This document shows positions 17,307 through 25,890 of a stretch of 64,000 nucleotides of DNA, in pieces; position 1 is the first letter of the stretch, and every line of letters begins with the position of its first letter. A program made the translations under genes and the position numbers. Under the pieces are notes generated by a model. The model searched no databases. It had not been told where the DNA came from and worked only from the letters and a program-made list of their open reading frames with translations. Source of the DNA: Rhizobium tropici CIAT 899 (GTDB lineage: Bacteria > Pseudomonadota > Alphaproteobacteria > Rhizobiales > Rhizobiaceae); the NCBI RefSeq assembly GCF_000330885.1, contig NC_020059.1, forward strand, positions 3,629,501-3,693,500. The letters are read 5' to 3'.

Positions 17307-17470
17307 CGCTCTAACGGGGTGCCTTATGTCCTTCAGGACATTTGGCTGAGAGGCTTTCACCGGCCAACCCGCGGAACCTGATCCGGCTAACACCGGCGGA
17401 GGGATTAGACGCGTGACGAAATCATAGCGCCCTTTCCCCTTCAAGACGAAATCAAAGTGGAGGCGCTGTC
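17307..17470 (+). ncRNA. TPP riboswitch (THI element) with its expression platform
   Basis: The conserved THI core runs from about 17307 to 17410: ACGGGGTGCC (17314-17323), CTGAGA (17346-17351), ACCCGCGGAACCTGATC (17367-17383) and the closing GGCGGAGGGATTAG. P1 can close by CTAA (17311-17314) with TTAG (17404-17407). Downstream, AGCGCC (17426-17431) can pair with GGCGCT (17462-17467), and the 3' arm begins inside the thiB Shine-Dalgarno GGAGG (17459-17463). No T run follows, so I infer control of translation: when TPP binds, the ribosome site is hidden and thiamine import stops. Confidence 0.95.
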
Positions 17471-18499
17471 GTGCAAAACCGATCACTATTGTCATTCTTC
17501 GCCGGCCTGGCTCTTGCCGCTGGCGCAACGTTTTTTTCTGCCCAGACGGCCGAGGCAGCAGACAAGACCCTGACCATCTACACCTATGAGAGCTTCACCG
17601 CAGACTGGGGTCCGGGCGCCAAGGTCAAGGCAGCCTTCGAAAAGACCTGCGGCTGCACGGTCAATTACGTCGCCGTCACCGATGGCGTTGCACTTCTCTC
17701 CCGCCTCAAGCTGGAAGGGACGGGCACCAAGGCCGATGTCGTTCTCGGCCTCGACACCAATCTTATCGACGAAGCCAAGGATACAGGCCTCTTCGACGCA
17801 AGCGGCGTCGACACCTCGACCCTCAAGGTTCCCGGCGGTTTCAAGGACGACGTCTTCGTGCCCTACGACTACGGCCATTTCGCCGTGATCTACGATACAC
17901 AGACCATCAAGAACCCGCCGAAGAGCATGAAGGATCTCGTCGAGGGCGATCCCAATCAGAAGATCGTCATCGAAGACCCGCGCACCTCGACGCCGGGGCT
18001 CGGCCTGCTGCTTTGGGTCAAGTCGATCTATGGCGACAAATCCGCCGATGCCTGGGCGAAACTCAAAGGCCGCATCCTGACGGTCACCCCCGGCTGGTCG
18101 GAAGCTTATGACCTCTTCACCAAGGGCGAGGCGCCGATGGTGCTCTCCTATACGACGTCGCCGGCCTATCACATGATCGAGGACAAGACGGATCGCTATC
18201 AGGCCGCCGCCTTCTCGGAAGGGCACTATATCCAGATCGAGGTCGCCGGCCTCATCAAGGCTTCCCCGAACAAAGATCTTGCTCGCGACTTCCTGAAGTT
18301 CATGATCTCTACCGGCTTCCAGGACATCATTCCGACAAGCAACTGGATGATGCCGGTCTCCGCCACTTCCGAGCCGCTGCCGGATGCCTTCAGCAAGCTC
18401 GTGGTGCCCTCGAAGACCTTCCTGATGAGCCCTGCCGACGTCGACAAGAACCGCAAGGCGTGGATCGACGAATGGCTGACCGCCACCAGCGGCAACTGA
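17471..18499 (+). CDS. thiB: Thiamine ABC transporter substrate-binding protein
   Basis: A 342-residue periplasmic binding protein for thiamine and its phosphates. Residues 1-29 are a Sec signal peptide ([24 protein letters not shown]). Mature landmarks are [60 protein letters not shown] and [13 protein letters not shown], all typical of ThiB. GTG 17471 is the start, with GTGGAGG 7 bases upstream inside the riboswitch expression platform. First gene of thiBPQ. Confidence 0.95.
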   Translation: MQNRSLLSFFAGLALAAGATFFSAQTAEAADKTLTIYTYESFTADWGPGAKVKAAFEKTCGCTVNYVAVTDGVALLSRLKLEGTGTKADVVLGLDTNLIDEAKDTGLFDASGVDTSTLKVPGGFKDDVFVPYDYGHFAVIYDTQTIKNPPKSMKDLVEGDPNQKIVIEDPRTSTPGLGLLLWVKSIYGDKSADAWAKLKGRILTVTPGWSEAYDLFTKGEAPMVLSYTTSPAYHMIEDKTDRYQAAAFSEGHYIQIEVAGLIKASPNKDLARDFLKFMISTGFQDIIPTSNWMMPVSATSEPLPDAFSKLVVPSKTFLMSPADVDKNRKAWIDEWLTATSGN

Positions 18500-18503
18500 T
18501 GCC

Positions 18504-20147
18504 TTGATCATACTCACGGCACCCGAGCGAAGATGCGCTATTTCCGGCGGGACGTTCAGCCTCGGCAGCATTGCGCTCTTCGTCGGGATCGCCGTTCTTG
18601 TTCTCCTCTCCGCCGGCATCGAATCCGGCGGCAACACCTCGCTCACAGACCCATATCTGCTGCGCATCCTACGCTTCACACTGCTGCAGGCGGTGCTTTC
18701 GACACTGCTCTCCATTGTGCTCGCCATTCCGGTCGCCCGAGCATTGGCGCGCCAGCCGCGCTTTCCCGGCCGGCTTTGGCTGATCCGGCTGATGGCCGTG
18801 CCGATGGGCCTGCCGGTGCTGATCGGCGCACTCGGCCTGCTCGGCATATGGGGCCGGCAGGGGCTCCTCAATCAGGCGCTATCAGCACTCGGCCTGTCGC
18901 AGCCCGTCAGCATCTATGGCCTGGCCGGTATCCTGCTTGCGCATGTCTTCTTCAACATGCCGCTCGCCTGCCGGCTGATGCTGGCCGGACTGGAGCGTGT
19001 GCCGGCTGAATATTGGCTCGTGGCCGGCGGACTCGGCATGCGGCCCATCTCGGTCTTCCGCTTCATCGAATGGCCCATCCTGCGTGGCCTCATTCTCGGC
19101 ATCGCCGGCCTGATCTTCATGCTCTGCGCCACCAGCTTCACGCTGGTCCTGATCCTCGGCGGCGGCCCGGCCGCAACGACACTGGAAGTGGCGATCTACC
19201 AGGCGCTTCGCTTCGATTTCGATCCCGGCCGCGCCGTAATGCTGTCGCTGCTGCAAATCGTCGTCACCCTCCTTGTTCTCGGCGCCATGACGCTGTTTCG
19301 CGCTCCCGACGATCATGGGCTCACCGGCGGGCGAACGCTGCGCCGCATCGATGGACAGGAGATGGCTGCGCGATGCGTCGATGCTGCGCTGCTGGCGGGC
19401 GCGACGCTCTTTCTGGGCATGCCGCTCGCCTCGGTCGTCGTCACCGGCCTCGAGGCCAATCTTTTCAAGCTCGTCTCCCAGCCGATCTTCCTGCAGGCGG
19501 CAGTGACAAGTCTTGCAATCGCGCTTGCTGCGGGCCTTCTGGCCGTGCTGATATCCTTCGCGATCATTCACGCCCGCTCAGTGATATCGGCGGATCGCCG
19601 AAAGTCCCTCGGCCTGCACGGCCTGGCGATCGCATTAGGCGCAAGCTCCTCCCTCATCCTGCTGGTGCCACCGATCGTGCTGGCAACCGGCTGGTTCCTG
19701 GCGCTCAGGCCATTTGGCGATCCCAGCCGCTTTGCGGCCATCCTCATCATTGTCATCAATGCGCTGATGGCGCTGCCCTTCGTCATTCGCGTCATCGAGC
19801 CGGCCTATACGGTCCATGTCAGCCGCACCGGGCGGCTGGCGGCAAGCCTCGGCCTTCACGGCATTGCGCGCCTGCGCATGGTCGATTGGCCGGGTCTGCG
19901 CAAACCGCTCTTCACGGCGCTCTCCTTCGCCATGGCCCTGTCGCTCGGCGATCTCGGCGCCGTCGCGCTCTTCGGCTCCGACAGTTTGATGACCCTGCCC
20001 TGGCTGGTCTATAGCAAGCTCGGCAGCTACCGCACCAACGACGCCGACGGTTATGCCTTGATCCTCGGCCTGGTATGCCTTCTCCTGACCATAGCCGGAA
20101 CCGCGGGCCAGGGCGCGACGGATGACGAAAGCAGACGAAATGACTGA
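18504..20147 (+). CDS. thiP: Thiamine ABC transporter permease
   Basis: A 547-residue inner-membrane permease made of two fused halves of about six helices each, as is normal for ThiP. Each half has the EAA-type loop that contacts the ATPase: YWLVAGGLGMRPISVFRFIEWPILR near residue 170 and LAASLGLHGIARLRMVDWPGLRKPL near 450. The TTG start at 18504 is 4 bp after the thiB stop and has no strong Shine-Dalgarno, so translation probably depends on coupling with thiB. Its 3' end overlaps thiQ. Confidence 0.93.
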   Translation: MIILTAPERRCAISGGTFSLGSIALFVGIAVLVLLSAGIESGGNTSLTDPYLLRILRFTLLQAVLSTLLSIVLAIPVARALARQPRFPGRLWLIRLMAVPMGLPVLIGALGLLGIWGRQGLLNQALSALGLSQPVSIYGLAGILLAHVFFNMPLACRLMLAGLERVPAEYWLVAGGLGMRPISVFRFIEWPILRGLILGIAGLIFMLCATSFTLVLILGGGPAATTLEVAIYQALRFDFDPGRAVMLSLLQIVVTLLVLGAMTLFRAPDDHGLTGGRTLRRIDGQEMAARCVDAALLAGATLFLGMPLASVVVTGLEANLFKLVSQPIFLQAAVTSLAIALAAGLLAVLISFAIIHARSVISADRRKSLGLHGLAIALGASSSLILLVPPIVLATGWFLALRPFGDPSRFAAILIIVINALMALPFVIRVIEPAYTVHVSRTGRLAASLGLHGIARLRMVDWPGLRKPLFTALSFAMALSLGDLGAVALFGSDSLMTLPWLVYSKLGSYRTNDADGYALILGLVCLLLTIAGTAGQGATDDESRRND

Positions 20148-20868
20148 CGGCAGCACCATGAAGGCAGAAGGCATCGGCATGGAAGAGGTCGAACTGCGCC
20201 TCGGCACGCATGACTTCCGCTTCGATTGCGCATTGCCGCAGGGCAAGATCATCGCCATTGCCGGGCCGTCAGGATCGGGCAAATCCACCTTTCTCAATTT
20301 ACTGGCCGGCTTCGAACAGCCTGACCGCGGCCGTATCCTGCTCGCAGGACAGGACGTGAGCCGCCTGCATCCCGCCGAACGGCCGGTGTCTCTCGTCTTC
20401 CAGGACAACAACCTCTTCGCTCATCTCGATCTCTTCACCAATATCGGCTTTGGCATCAGCCCGTCATTGAGGCTTTCGAAGGAGGATCGGCAAAGGGTCT
20501 CGGAGGCTTTGGCGCGGGTCGGGCTAGCCGGTTTTGAAAAGCGCAAGCCGGGAACGCTTTCCGGCGGCGAGCGCCAGCGCGCCGCTTTCGCTCGGGCTCT
20601 GGTGCGCGACAAGCCAATCCTGTTGCTGGACGAGCCTTTCGCCGCGCTCGATCCCGGCCTGCGCTCCGGCATGGTCGAACTTCTGAAAACTCTGCATCGC
20701 GAAACCGGCAATACGGTGCTGATCGTCTCGCATGACCCGGCCGAAGTGCGGCGCCTTGCCGACCACGCCGTCTTCATCGACGGCGGCACGATCAAGCTCG
20801 CCGCACCCATCGAAACCTTCCTGCAGGCGGACGGGATTCAGGCATTGACCACATTTCTGCAACATTGA
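20122..20868 (+). CDS. thiQ: Thiamine ABC transporter ATP-binding protein
   Basis: The ATPase of the thiamine importer, up to 248 residues. Walker A GPSGSGKSTF, Q-loop LVFQDNNLFAHL, signature LSGGERQRAAFARAL, Walker B PILLLDEPFAALD and switch His (VSHDPAEV) are all intact. The start is uncertain: ATGs at 20122, 20140, 20158 and 20179 are in frame, and family alignment would allow one of the later ones. All overlapping choices keep it coupled to thiP, which ends at 20147. Last gene of the operon. Confidence 0.93.
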   Translation: MTKADEMTDGSTMKAEGIGMEEVELRLGTHDFRFDCALPQGKIIAIAGPSGSGKSTFLNLLAGFEQPDRGRILLAGQDVSRLHPAERPVSLVFQDNNLFAHLDLFTNIGFGISPSLRLSKEDRQRVSEALARVGLAGFEKRKPGTLSGGERQRAAFARALVRDKPILLLDEPFAALDPGLRSGMVELLKTLHRETGNTVLIVSHDPAEVRRLADHAVFIDGGTIKLAAPIETFLQADGIQALTTFLQH

Positions 20869-21138
20869 TTGTGTCATGGCAGCTTGCCCTCGGCTTTGCC
20901 TTAATTTCGTCTAGCGAAGCGGCTGAAAGTCCTCGGAAATGCTTGCTAAAATACAACGCTGCCACATTTAAACGGAGTCTCGCTATGCAACCGGTGCCAA
21001 AATCGGCTACAGCAAGAGGTGGAAGCCGTCCGGGTAAATGCGGATCGATGCGGGCGAAAACAACCTCTATTGGCGCACGACCGTGATCGGCCCGGTGAGG
21101 ATCAACCGGATTTGGCGCCGAGCCGGCATGACAGCGAA

Positions 21139-22671
21139 ATGAGTAGGATGCGGGTCCTGAAGCAGAGCAAGCGAGCAGAACGAAGGATCGATGCGACCGT
21201 CGCAGCCCGTTTGCGCCGTTTTGTGCCCTTCCTTGCAGCTGCAGCAATGTTGAACAGCTGCCAGACGGTGATGGACCAATCCTATCAGCCGAGCGTTTCG
21301 CCCTCAGCCAATCCGCAGATCGTTTCCGAAGTGCAGAAGAACGATCCGCGCGCACAGATGGGCGCCCGCGAGCATCCGCGTATCCTCGCAAGCTATGGCG
21401 GCGAATACAAGGATGCCAAGACGGAGAGGCTCGTTGCCCGCATCGCCGGCGCCTTGACCAGCGTGTCGGAGAATCCGCAGCAGTCCTACCGCATCACCAT
21501 TCTCAATTCGCCCTCGATCAATGCCTTTGCCTTGCCCGGTGGCTATCTCTATGTGACGCGCGGCCTTCTGGCGCTTGCCAATGATGCGTCCGAAGTCGCG
21601 GCGGTGCTGTCGCACGAGATGGCGCACGTAACAGCCAATCACGGCATCGAGCGGCAGAAGCGGGAAGAAGCCGAAGTCATCGCCAGCCGTGTCGTTTCGG
21701 AAGTCCTGTCGAGCGATCTAGCCGGCAAGCAGGCGCTTGCGCGCGGCAAGCTGCGTCTTGCCGCCTTCTCGCGCCAGCAGGAACTCCAGGCCGACGAGAT
21801 CGGTATTCGCACACTCGGCCAGGCCGGCTACGATCCTTACGCCGCCGCGCGCTTCCTGAACGCGATGGAGGACTATAGCCGCTTCATGTCGGCCAATTCC
21901 GACGTCGACCAGAGCCTGGACTTCCTTTCGAGCCACCCGAGCACGCCGCAGCGTATCGACCTTGCCAAGGCGCACGCGCGCGAATTCGGCGAGGAAGGCA
22001 AGGTCGGCGACATCGGCCGCGACTATTATCTCAACGGCATTGACGGCCTGCTCTATGGCGACAGCCCCGAAGAAGGCTATGTGCGCGGCCAGACCTTCCT
22101 GCATGGCGGCCTTGGCATCCGCTTCGACGTCCCGCCCGATTTCCGTATCGACAACAAAGTCGAAGCCGTCATGGCGACCGGCCCCGGCGACATTGCCATC
22201 CGCTTCGACGGCGTGGCCGATACCCAGAACCAGAATCTGACGAACTATATTTCCAGCGGCTGGGTCACCGGCCTCGATCCCTCCTCGATCAGGTCGATCA
22301 CCGTCAACGGCATGCCGGCGGCTACCGCGCGCGCCTCAGCCGACCGCTGGGATTTCGATGTGACCGTGATCCGCGACCGCACGCAGATCTTCCGCTTCCT
22401 GACGGCCGTGCCGAAGGGGAACATCGCTCAGCTTGATCAGACCGCCAATGTGCTGCGTGCCAGCTTCCGGCATATGACTCCGGAAGAGGCGGCCTCGCTG
22501 AAGCCGCTGCGTGTTCGCGTCGTTACCGTCAAACCCGGCGACACCATCACCACGCTCGCCGCCCGCATGATGGGCACGGACCGCAAGCTCGACCTGTTCA
22601 AACTGATAAATGCCCTGCCAACCGGGGCAAACATTGCACCGGGCGACAAGGTCAAAATCATTTCGGAATAA
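21139..22671 (+). CDS. M48-family metallopeptidase, putative lipoprotein with C-terminal LysM
   Basis: A 510-residue envelope protease. The N-terminus is basic (RMRVLKQSKRAERR) and followed by a hydrophobic stretch ending AMLNSCQTV, a lipobox-like site, so it is probably lipid-anchored in the periplasm. The zinc motif is VLSHEMAHVTANH near residue 170, with the downstream Glu in RQQELQADEIGIR. This is the BepA/Oma1-like M48 group, involved in outer-membrane protein quality control. The last 50 residues (VVTVKPGDTITTLAARMMGTD, then NIAPGDKVKII) form a LysM-like module that may bind peptidoglycan. Its place next to rpoH2 fits an envelope or heat-stress role (inference). Confidence 0.88.
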   Translation: MSRMRVLKQSKRAERRIDATVAARLRRFVPFLAAAAMLNSCQTVMDQSYQPSVSPSANPQIVSEVQKNDPRAQMGAREHPRILASYGGEYKDAKTERLVARIAGALTSVSENPQQSYRITILNSPSINAFALPGGYLYVTRGLLALANDASEVAAVLSHEMAHVTANHGIERQKREEAEVIASRVVSEVLSSDLAGKQALARGKLRLAAFSRQQELQADEIGIRTLGQAGYDPYAAARFLNAMEDYSRFMSANSDVDQSLDFLSSHPSTPQRIDLAKAHAREFGEEGKVGDIGRDYYLNGIDGLLYGDSPEEGYVRGQTFLHGGLGIRFDVPPDFRIDNKVEAVMATGPGDIAIRFDGVADTQNQNLTNYISSGWVTGLDPSSIRSITVNGMPAATARASADRWDFDVTVIRDRTQIFRFLTAVPKGNIAQLDQTANVLRASFRHMTPEEAASLKPLRVRVVTVKPGDTITTLAARMMGTDRKLDLFKLINALPTGANIAPGDKVKIISE

Positions 22672-22682
22672 TAGCGGGATTA

Positions 22683-22702
22683 CTTCTCCCGGACGGGAGA
22701 AG
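22683..22702. terminator. Bidirectional hairpin between the M48 gene and rpoH2
   Basis: Perfect 8-bp arms CTTCTCCC and GGGAGAAG (22683-22690 and 22695-22702, loop GGAC) in the 38-bp gap between convergent genes. There is no clear T run. Confidence 0.6.
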
Positions 22703-22709
22703 CGCACAC

Positions 22710-23573
22710 TCAGGCATAGCTGGCCATGCGGGGATCCGCATCCACCAGGGCGTTGCGGAGCTTGTCCATCGCGCGGCTTTCGATCTGGCGCACGCGCTCC
22801 TTGGAAATGCCAAGATCGGCACCGAGCTCTTCGAGCGTCGCGCCGTCTTCGACCAGGCGGCGCGCTTGGATGATCTTCATTTCACGTTCGTTGAGATGTT
22901 TCAGCGCCGACGCCAGCCAAACACGGCGGCGCTCGCCGTCGATCATGTCGGACACTTGCTCGTCGGGAAGCGGCTCGTCGCTGATCAGAAAATCGATGCG
23001 CTCGGCACTTTCGGAATCGCCGGCAATGGAGGGGGCCTGCAGGGAGGTATCGCTACTGGAGAGGCGCGCATCCATCGTCTGCACATCCGTAAGGCTGACG
23101 CCGAGCGTCACGGCGATTTCCTCATGGATGGACTGGACGGTGACGTTGGAATTGCTGCGGGCAAGCTTGGCGCGTAAGCGGCGCAGATTGAAAAACAGCG
23201 CCTTCTGGGCGGAACTCGTGCCGCCGCGCACGATCGACCAATTGCGCAGGATATAGTCCTGGATCGAAGCGCGGATCCACCAGCTTGCATAGGTGGAGAA
23301 GCGAACTTCCCGCTCCGGTTCGAAGCGGGCGGCCGCTTCCAGCAGGCCGACATAGCCTTCCTGCACCAGATCGCTCATCGGCAGTCCGAAGTTACGAAAC
23401 TTCCCCGCCATGGAAATGACGAGGCGCATATGGGCAGTTGCGATCTGATTGCGGGCGCCGCGATCGTCGTGGTCTTTCCAGCGCATGGCGAGATCGTGTT
23501 CTTCGTCGCGAGCGAGATAGGGAGCAGCCATGGCAACTTTGATCATGCGCCGATCTGCAGACATATTCGTCAT
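22710..23573 (-). CDS. rpoH2: RNA polymerase sigma-32 factor, RpoH2-like
   Basis: A 287-residue sigma-70 family factor. Region 2 is intact (NQIATAHMRLVISMAGKFRNFGLPMSDLVQEGYVGLLEAA, then FSTYASWWIRASIQDYILRNWS), the RpoH box is QKALFFNLRRL near residue 125, and region 4 has the helix-turn-helix TLEELGADLGISKERVRQIE. ATG 23573 is chosen because AGGAG lies 6 bases before it; the earlier ATG at 23579 directly abuts AGGAG. Rhizobia carry two RpoH proteins. The length, the divergent region 3 (SSSDTSLQAPSIAGDSESAERIDFL) and the EcfG-type promoter upstream point to RpoH2, which in Sinorhizobium is under RpoE2 in the general stress response (known there, inferred here). Confidence 0.9.
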   Translation of the reverse strand: MTNMSADRRMIKVAMAAPYLARDEEHDLAMRWKDHDDRGARNQIATAHMRLVISMAGKFRNFGLPMSDLVQEGYVGLLEAAARFEPEREVRFSTYASWWIRASIQDYILRNWSIVRGGTSSAQKALFFNLRRLRAKLARSNSNVTVQSIHEEIAVTLGVSLTDVQTMDARLSSSDTSLQAPSIAGDSESAERIDFLISDEPLPDEQVSDMIDGERRRVWLASALKHLNEREMKIIQARRLVEDGATLEELGADLGISKERVRQIESRAMDKLRNALVDADPRMASYA

Positions 23574-23882
23574 GTGCATCTCCTGGGTTTCGGCCTCAAA
23601 TCGTCTCTAATGCCGCGGTCGACGAAAAGGGCAGCAAGCATCGTTTCCGAACATCGCTGCTCGGATGGAAATCAATGAATGAAATTGCAAAGTCGTCGTA
23701 TGATCGATGACTAGTCCAGTTCGATCTCATCGAACGGGTCTGACGATTGAATCATCTTCAGATCGCCGGGGAGCTTCGAGTGAAAACGCATAGGCCGGTC
23801 CTCGTGAATATCCATAAAACGGCCTGTCTGAATACCCCTCTCCACAGGAGTGTACCCACACGGACCGCCAACACAGGACGTA

Positions 23883-23907
23883 AACGCATCAGAACGGAAA
23901 AGGTTCC
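23883..23907 (-). promoter_or_regulatory. EcfG (RpoE2)-type promoter reading toward rpoH2
   Basis: On the minus strand GGAAC (23907-23903) is followed after exactly 16 bases by CGTT (23886-23883), the full GGAAC-N16/17-CGTT consensus of alphaproteobacterial general-stress sigma factors. It lies just past the carD terminator and about 300 bp upstream of the rpoH2 start, so the mRNA would have a leader of about 300 nt. Confidence 0.7.
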
Positions 23908-23911
23908 AAAG

Positions 23912-23941
23912 AAAAAACCCGGCACGAAGGCCGGGTTTTTT
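23912..23941 (-). terminator. Terminator of carD
   Basis: Inverted repeat with arms AAAAAACCCGG (23912-23922) and CCGGGTTTTTT (23931-23941), loop of 8. Read on the minus strand it is a strong GC stem ending in six T, 24 bp past the carD stop. Confidence 0.9.
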
Positions 23942-23964
23942 GAAGCGATATTGGCGTCTTGGCC

Positions 23965-24537
23965 TTATGCGGCTTCGTCCTGGGAATCGTCTTCTTCGAC
24001 GACCTTGCCGCGCTTCGGTCCCTTGTTCAGATTGGTTTCGACAAGGCGAACGGCTTCGGTTTCCGACATCTTGTTGACAGCGGCGATTTCACGCGCCATG
24101 CGGTCAAGTGCAGCTTCATAAAGCTGACGTTCGGAATAGGACTGTTCCGGCTGGTTCTCGGCGCGATAGAGATCGCGAACGACCTCTGCGATCGAGATCA
24201 GATCGCCGGAATTGATCTTGGCATCGTATTCCTGCGCGCGGCGCGACCACATGGTGCGCTTGACGCGGGCCTTGCCCTGCACGACCTTCAATGCACGCTC
24301 GACGAAATCGGTCTCGGAAAGTTTGCGCATGCCGATGCTCATGGCCTTGGCCACCGGAACCTTCAGGCGCATCTTGTCTTTCTCGAAGTCGATCACGAAC
24401 AGCTCGAGCTTCATGCCTGCGACTTCCTGTTCTTCGATCGCAGTGATCGTGCCGACACCGTGGGCCGGATAAACGATCGCTTCACCAGTCTTGAAGCCAT
24501 GGCGTGCTGCTGAAGGTTTTTTCTGCTGGGTCGTCAT
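23965..24537 (-). CDS. carD: CarD-family RNA polymerase-binding regulator
   Basis: A 190-residue cytoplasmic protein. Residues 14-70 are the RNAP-interaction Tudor-like domain (FKTGEAIVYPAHGVGTITAIEEQEVAGMKLELFVIDFEKDKMRLKVPV), followed by a helical DNA-binding domain (WSRRAQEYDAKINSGDLISIAEVVRDLYR). CarD proteins bind the RNAP beta subunit and stabilise open complexes at housekeeping promoters. ATG 24537 (MTTQQKK) is preferred over the one three codons upstream. The acidic tail EEDDSQDEAA is common in alphaproteobacteria. Monocistronic, ended by the hairpin at 23912. Confidence 0.93.
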   Translation of the reverse strand: MTTQQKKPSAARHGFKTGEAIVYPAHGVGTITAIEEQEVAGMKLELFVIDFEKDKMRLKVPVAKAMSIGMRKLSETDFVERALKVVQGKARVKRTMWSRRAQEYDAKINSGDLISIAEVVRDLYRAENQPEQSYSERQLYEAALDRMAREIAAVNKMSETEAVRLVETNLNKGPKRGKVVEEDDSQDEAA

Positions 24538-24936
24538 TCTTTTCAAAAACTCCCTGTTATGCGCCCCGTTAGGGCCGGGGTGCCGGGTCAGTCAGGCCCG
24601 GATGAGACGGACGTACCGTCGGGTCACTTCATCCTGGTCCAGCCAGACTTATGCAAACAGAAACCCACCCATCGCGATCAGGGACCCGACAACACAATAC
24701 GTTGATATGTCAAGGAAACCGCGTACGGATTGGTGATTTGCTTTCGTGATGGTTTTGGGCATGCGAAATGCCGCTGTGGATCAGTGTGACGACCCTATCA
24801 CAAAAATCTGAGGAAATCAATAATTTGCTGCGCACGCGCCAAATTGGCCACGTTGACCAGCCCGCGGCCCAATGGCAGTGATTCGCTTTCTGCAATATCG
24901 GCTACACCTTTATCGAAGGCCTGTCACGGCCTTCAA
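24538..24936. other. Spacer between carD and fdxA without a gene
   Basis: About 400 bp with no convincing coding potential on either strand. It must hold the carD promoter. Visible small structures are the inverted repeat GACGG-ACGTA-CCGTC near 24610 and GAAGGCC/GGCCTTC (24915-24921 and 24928-24934), a hairpin just past the fdxA stop that lacks a T run and may be a weak fdxA terminator. Confidence 0.5.
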
Positions 24937-25275
24937 TCAGTCGCCCGTACCGGGATTGGCCGAGAAATACTTCTCGAATTTTCCCTGTTCGCCATCCATT
25001 TCCTTGGCTTCCGGCATCGGATCGCGCTTGACCGTGATGTTCGGCCAGATGGCAGCATATTCCGCATTGACCTTCAGCCACTTGTCGAGACCCGGTTCCG
25101 TATCGGGCTTGATCGCCTCGGCGGGACATTCAGGTTCGCAGACGCCGCAGTCGATGCATTCGTCGGGATGAATGACGAGGAAGTTTTCGCCTTCGTAGAA
25201 GCAGTCGACAGGGCAGACTTCCACACAATCGGTATATTTGCAGCGGATGCAATTGTCGGTCACGACATATGTCAT
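24937..25275 (-). CDS. fdxA: 7Fe ferredoxin FdxA
   Basis: A 112-residue electron carrier with one [3Fe-4S] and one [4Fe-4S] cluster. By comparison with Azotobacter FdI, Cys9, Cys17 and Cys50 would bind the 3Fe cluster, and Cys21, Cys40, Cys43 and Cys46 the 4Fe cluster; all are present ([17 protein letters not shown] and [13 protein letters not shown]). The C-terminal extension after residue 60 ([19 protein letters not shown]) is the usual FdxA tail. This is a housekeeping gene widespread in alphaproteobacteria; its redox partner is not shown by context. The S4-domain gene lies about 200 bp upstream in the same direction. Confidence 0.95.
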   Translation of the reverse strand: MTYVVTDNCIRCKYTDCVEVCPVDCFYEGENFLVIHPDECIDCGVCEPECPAEAIKPDTEPGLDKWLKVNAEYAAIWPNITVKRDPMPEAKEMDGEQGKFEKYFSANPGTGD

Positions 25276-25482
25276 GAAGCACTCCAGGAATGTATCTAGC
25301 TTCCGCGAATGCGCAACCTGGAACGTCGCGCCCTTTCCACGGAGCCGAACGAACAGACGAATGCATCACACGCAAACGCGCCGTCCGGCTGGTTACCGGC
25401 AGGTTGATGGTGAGGTATCGACTTTGTCAGCCAATTTCAAGGACAAACAATCGCAAAACCCCTCCGCAACAGGCAGAGTTTT

Positions 25483-25887
25483 CTAATCATCGTCGGAGGT
25501 GAGGCGATCGATCGCACGCCGATCCCTTTTTGTGGGCCTGCCGCTGCCGGGTGCCCGCAACGCCTGCTCGAACGGGGTGAGGCGTTTTGTCTCATCCGGC
25601 GGCGGCGTCAGATCTTCGTAAAGCAGCCTGGCTTCCTCGAAGGGACCTCTGCGCTCGCCGGCCGACCGCACGATCAACACTATATCCCGCCGCTCCAGTG
25701 AGAGCTCGATGCGGTCACCGGCCTTGATGCCGAAACTCGGCTGCACGACCCGCTCGCCATTCACCCGGACGCTGCCGTTCTGCACATAGACCTGCGCCAA
25801 TGAGCGGGATTTCACCATGCGGGCAAAGAACAGCCATTTGTCGATGCGCTGGCGCGAACCGGAAAATGGCTGTTTCTCGTCCGTCAT
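25483..25887 (-). CDS. S4-domain RNA-binding protein (Hsp15/HslR-like)
   Basis: A 134-residue protein with an S4 RNA-binding domain at residues 10-75 (QRIDKWLFFARMVKSRSLAQVYVQNGSVRVNGERVVQPSFGIKAGDRIEL) and a basic, flexible C-terminus (GRPTKRDRRAIDRL). Hsp15 in E. coli binds stalled 50S subunits that carry nascent chains; this relative is likely to act on ribosomes too. It starts 3 bp after the stop of the SUV3-like helicase and so is cotranscribed with it, which suggests a shared RNA role. Confidence 0.9.
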   Translation of the reverse strand: MTDEKQPFSGSRQRIDKWLFFARMVKSRSLAQVYVQNGSVRVNGERVVQPSFGIKAGDRIELSLERRDIVLIVRSAGERRGPFEEARLLYEDLTPPPDETKRLTPFEQALRAPGSGRPTKRDRRAIDRLTSDDD

Positions 25888-25890
25888 GAC

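Noticed and set aside
20985..21086. A 33-codon frame after thiQ with GGAG upstream
   Set aside because: No hydrophobic or conserved pattern; it lies in the leader region of the M48 gene and is most likely chance.
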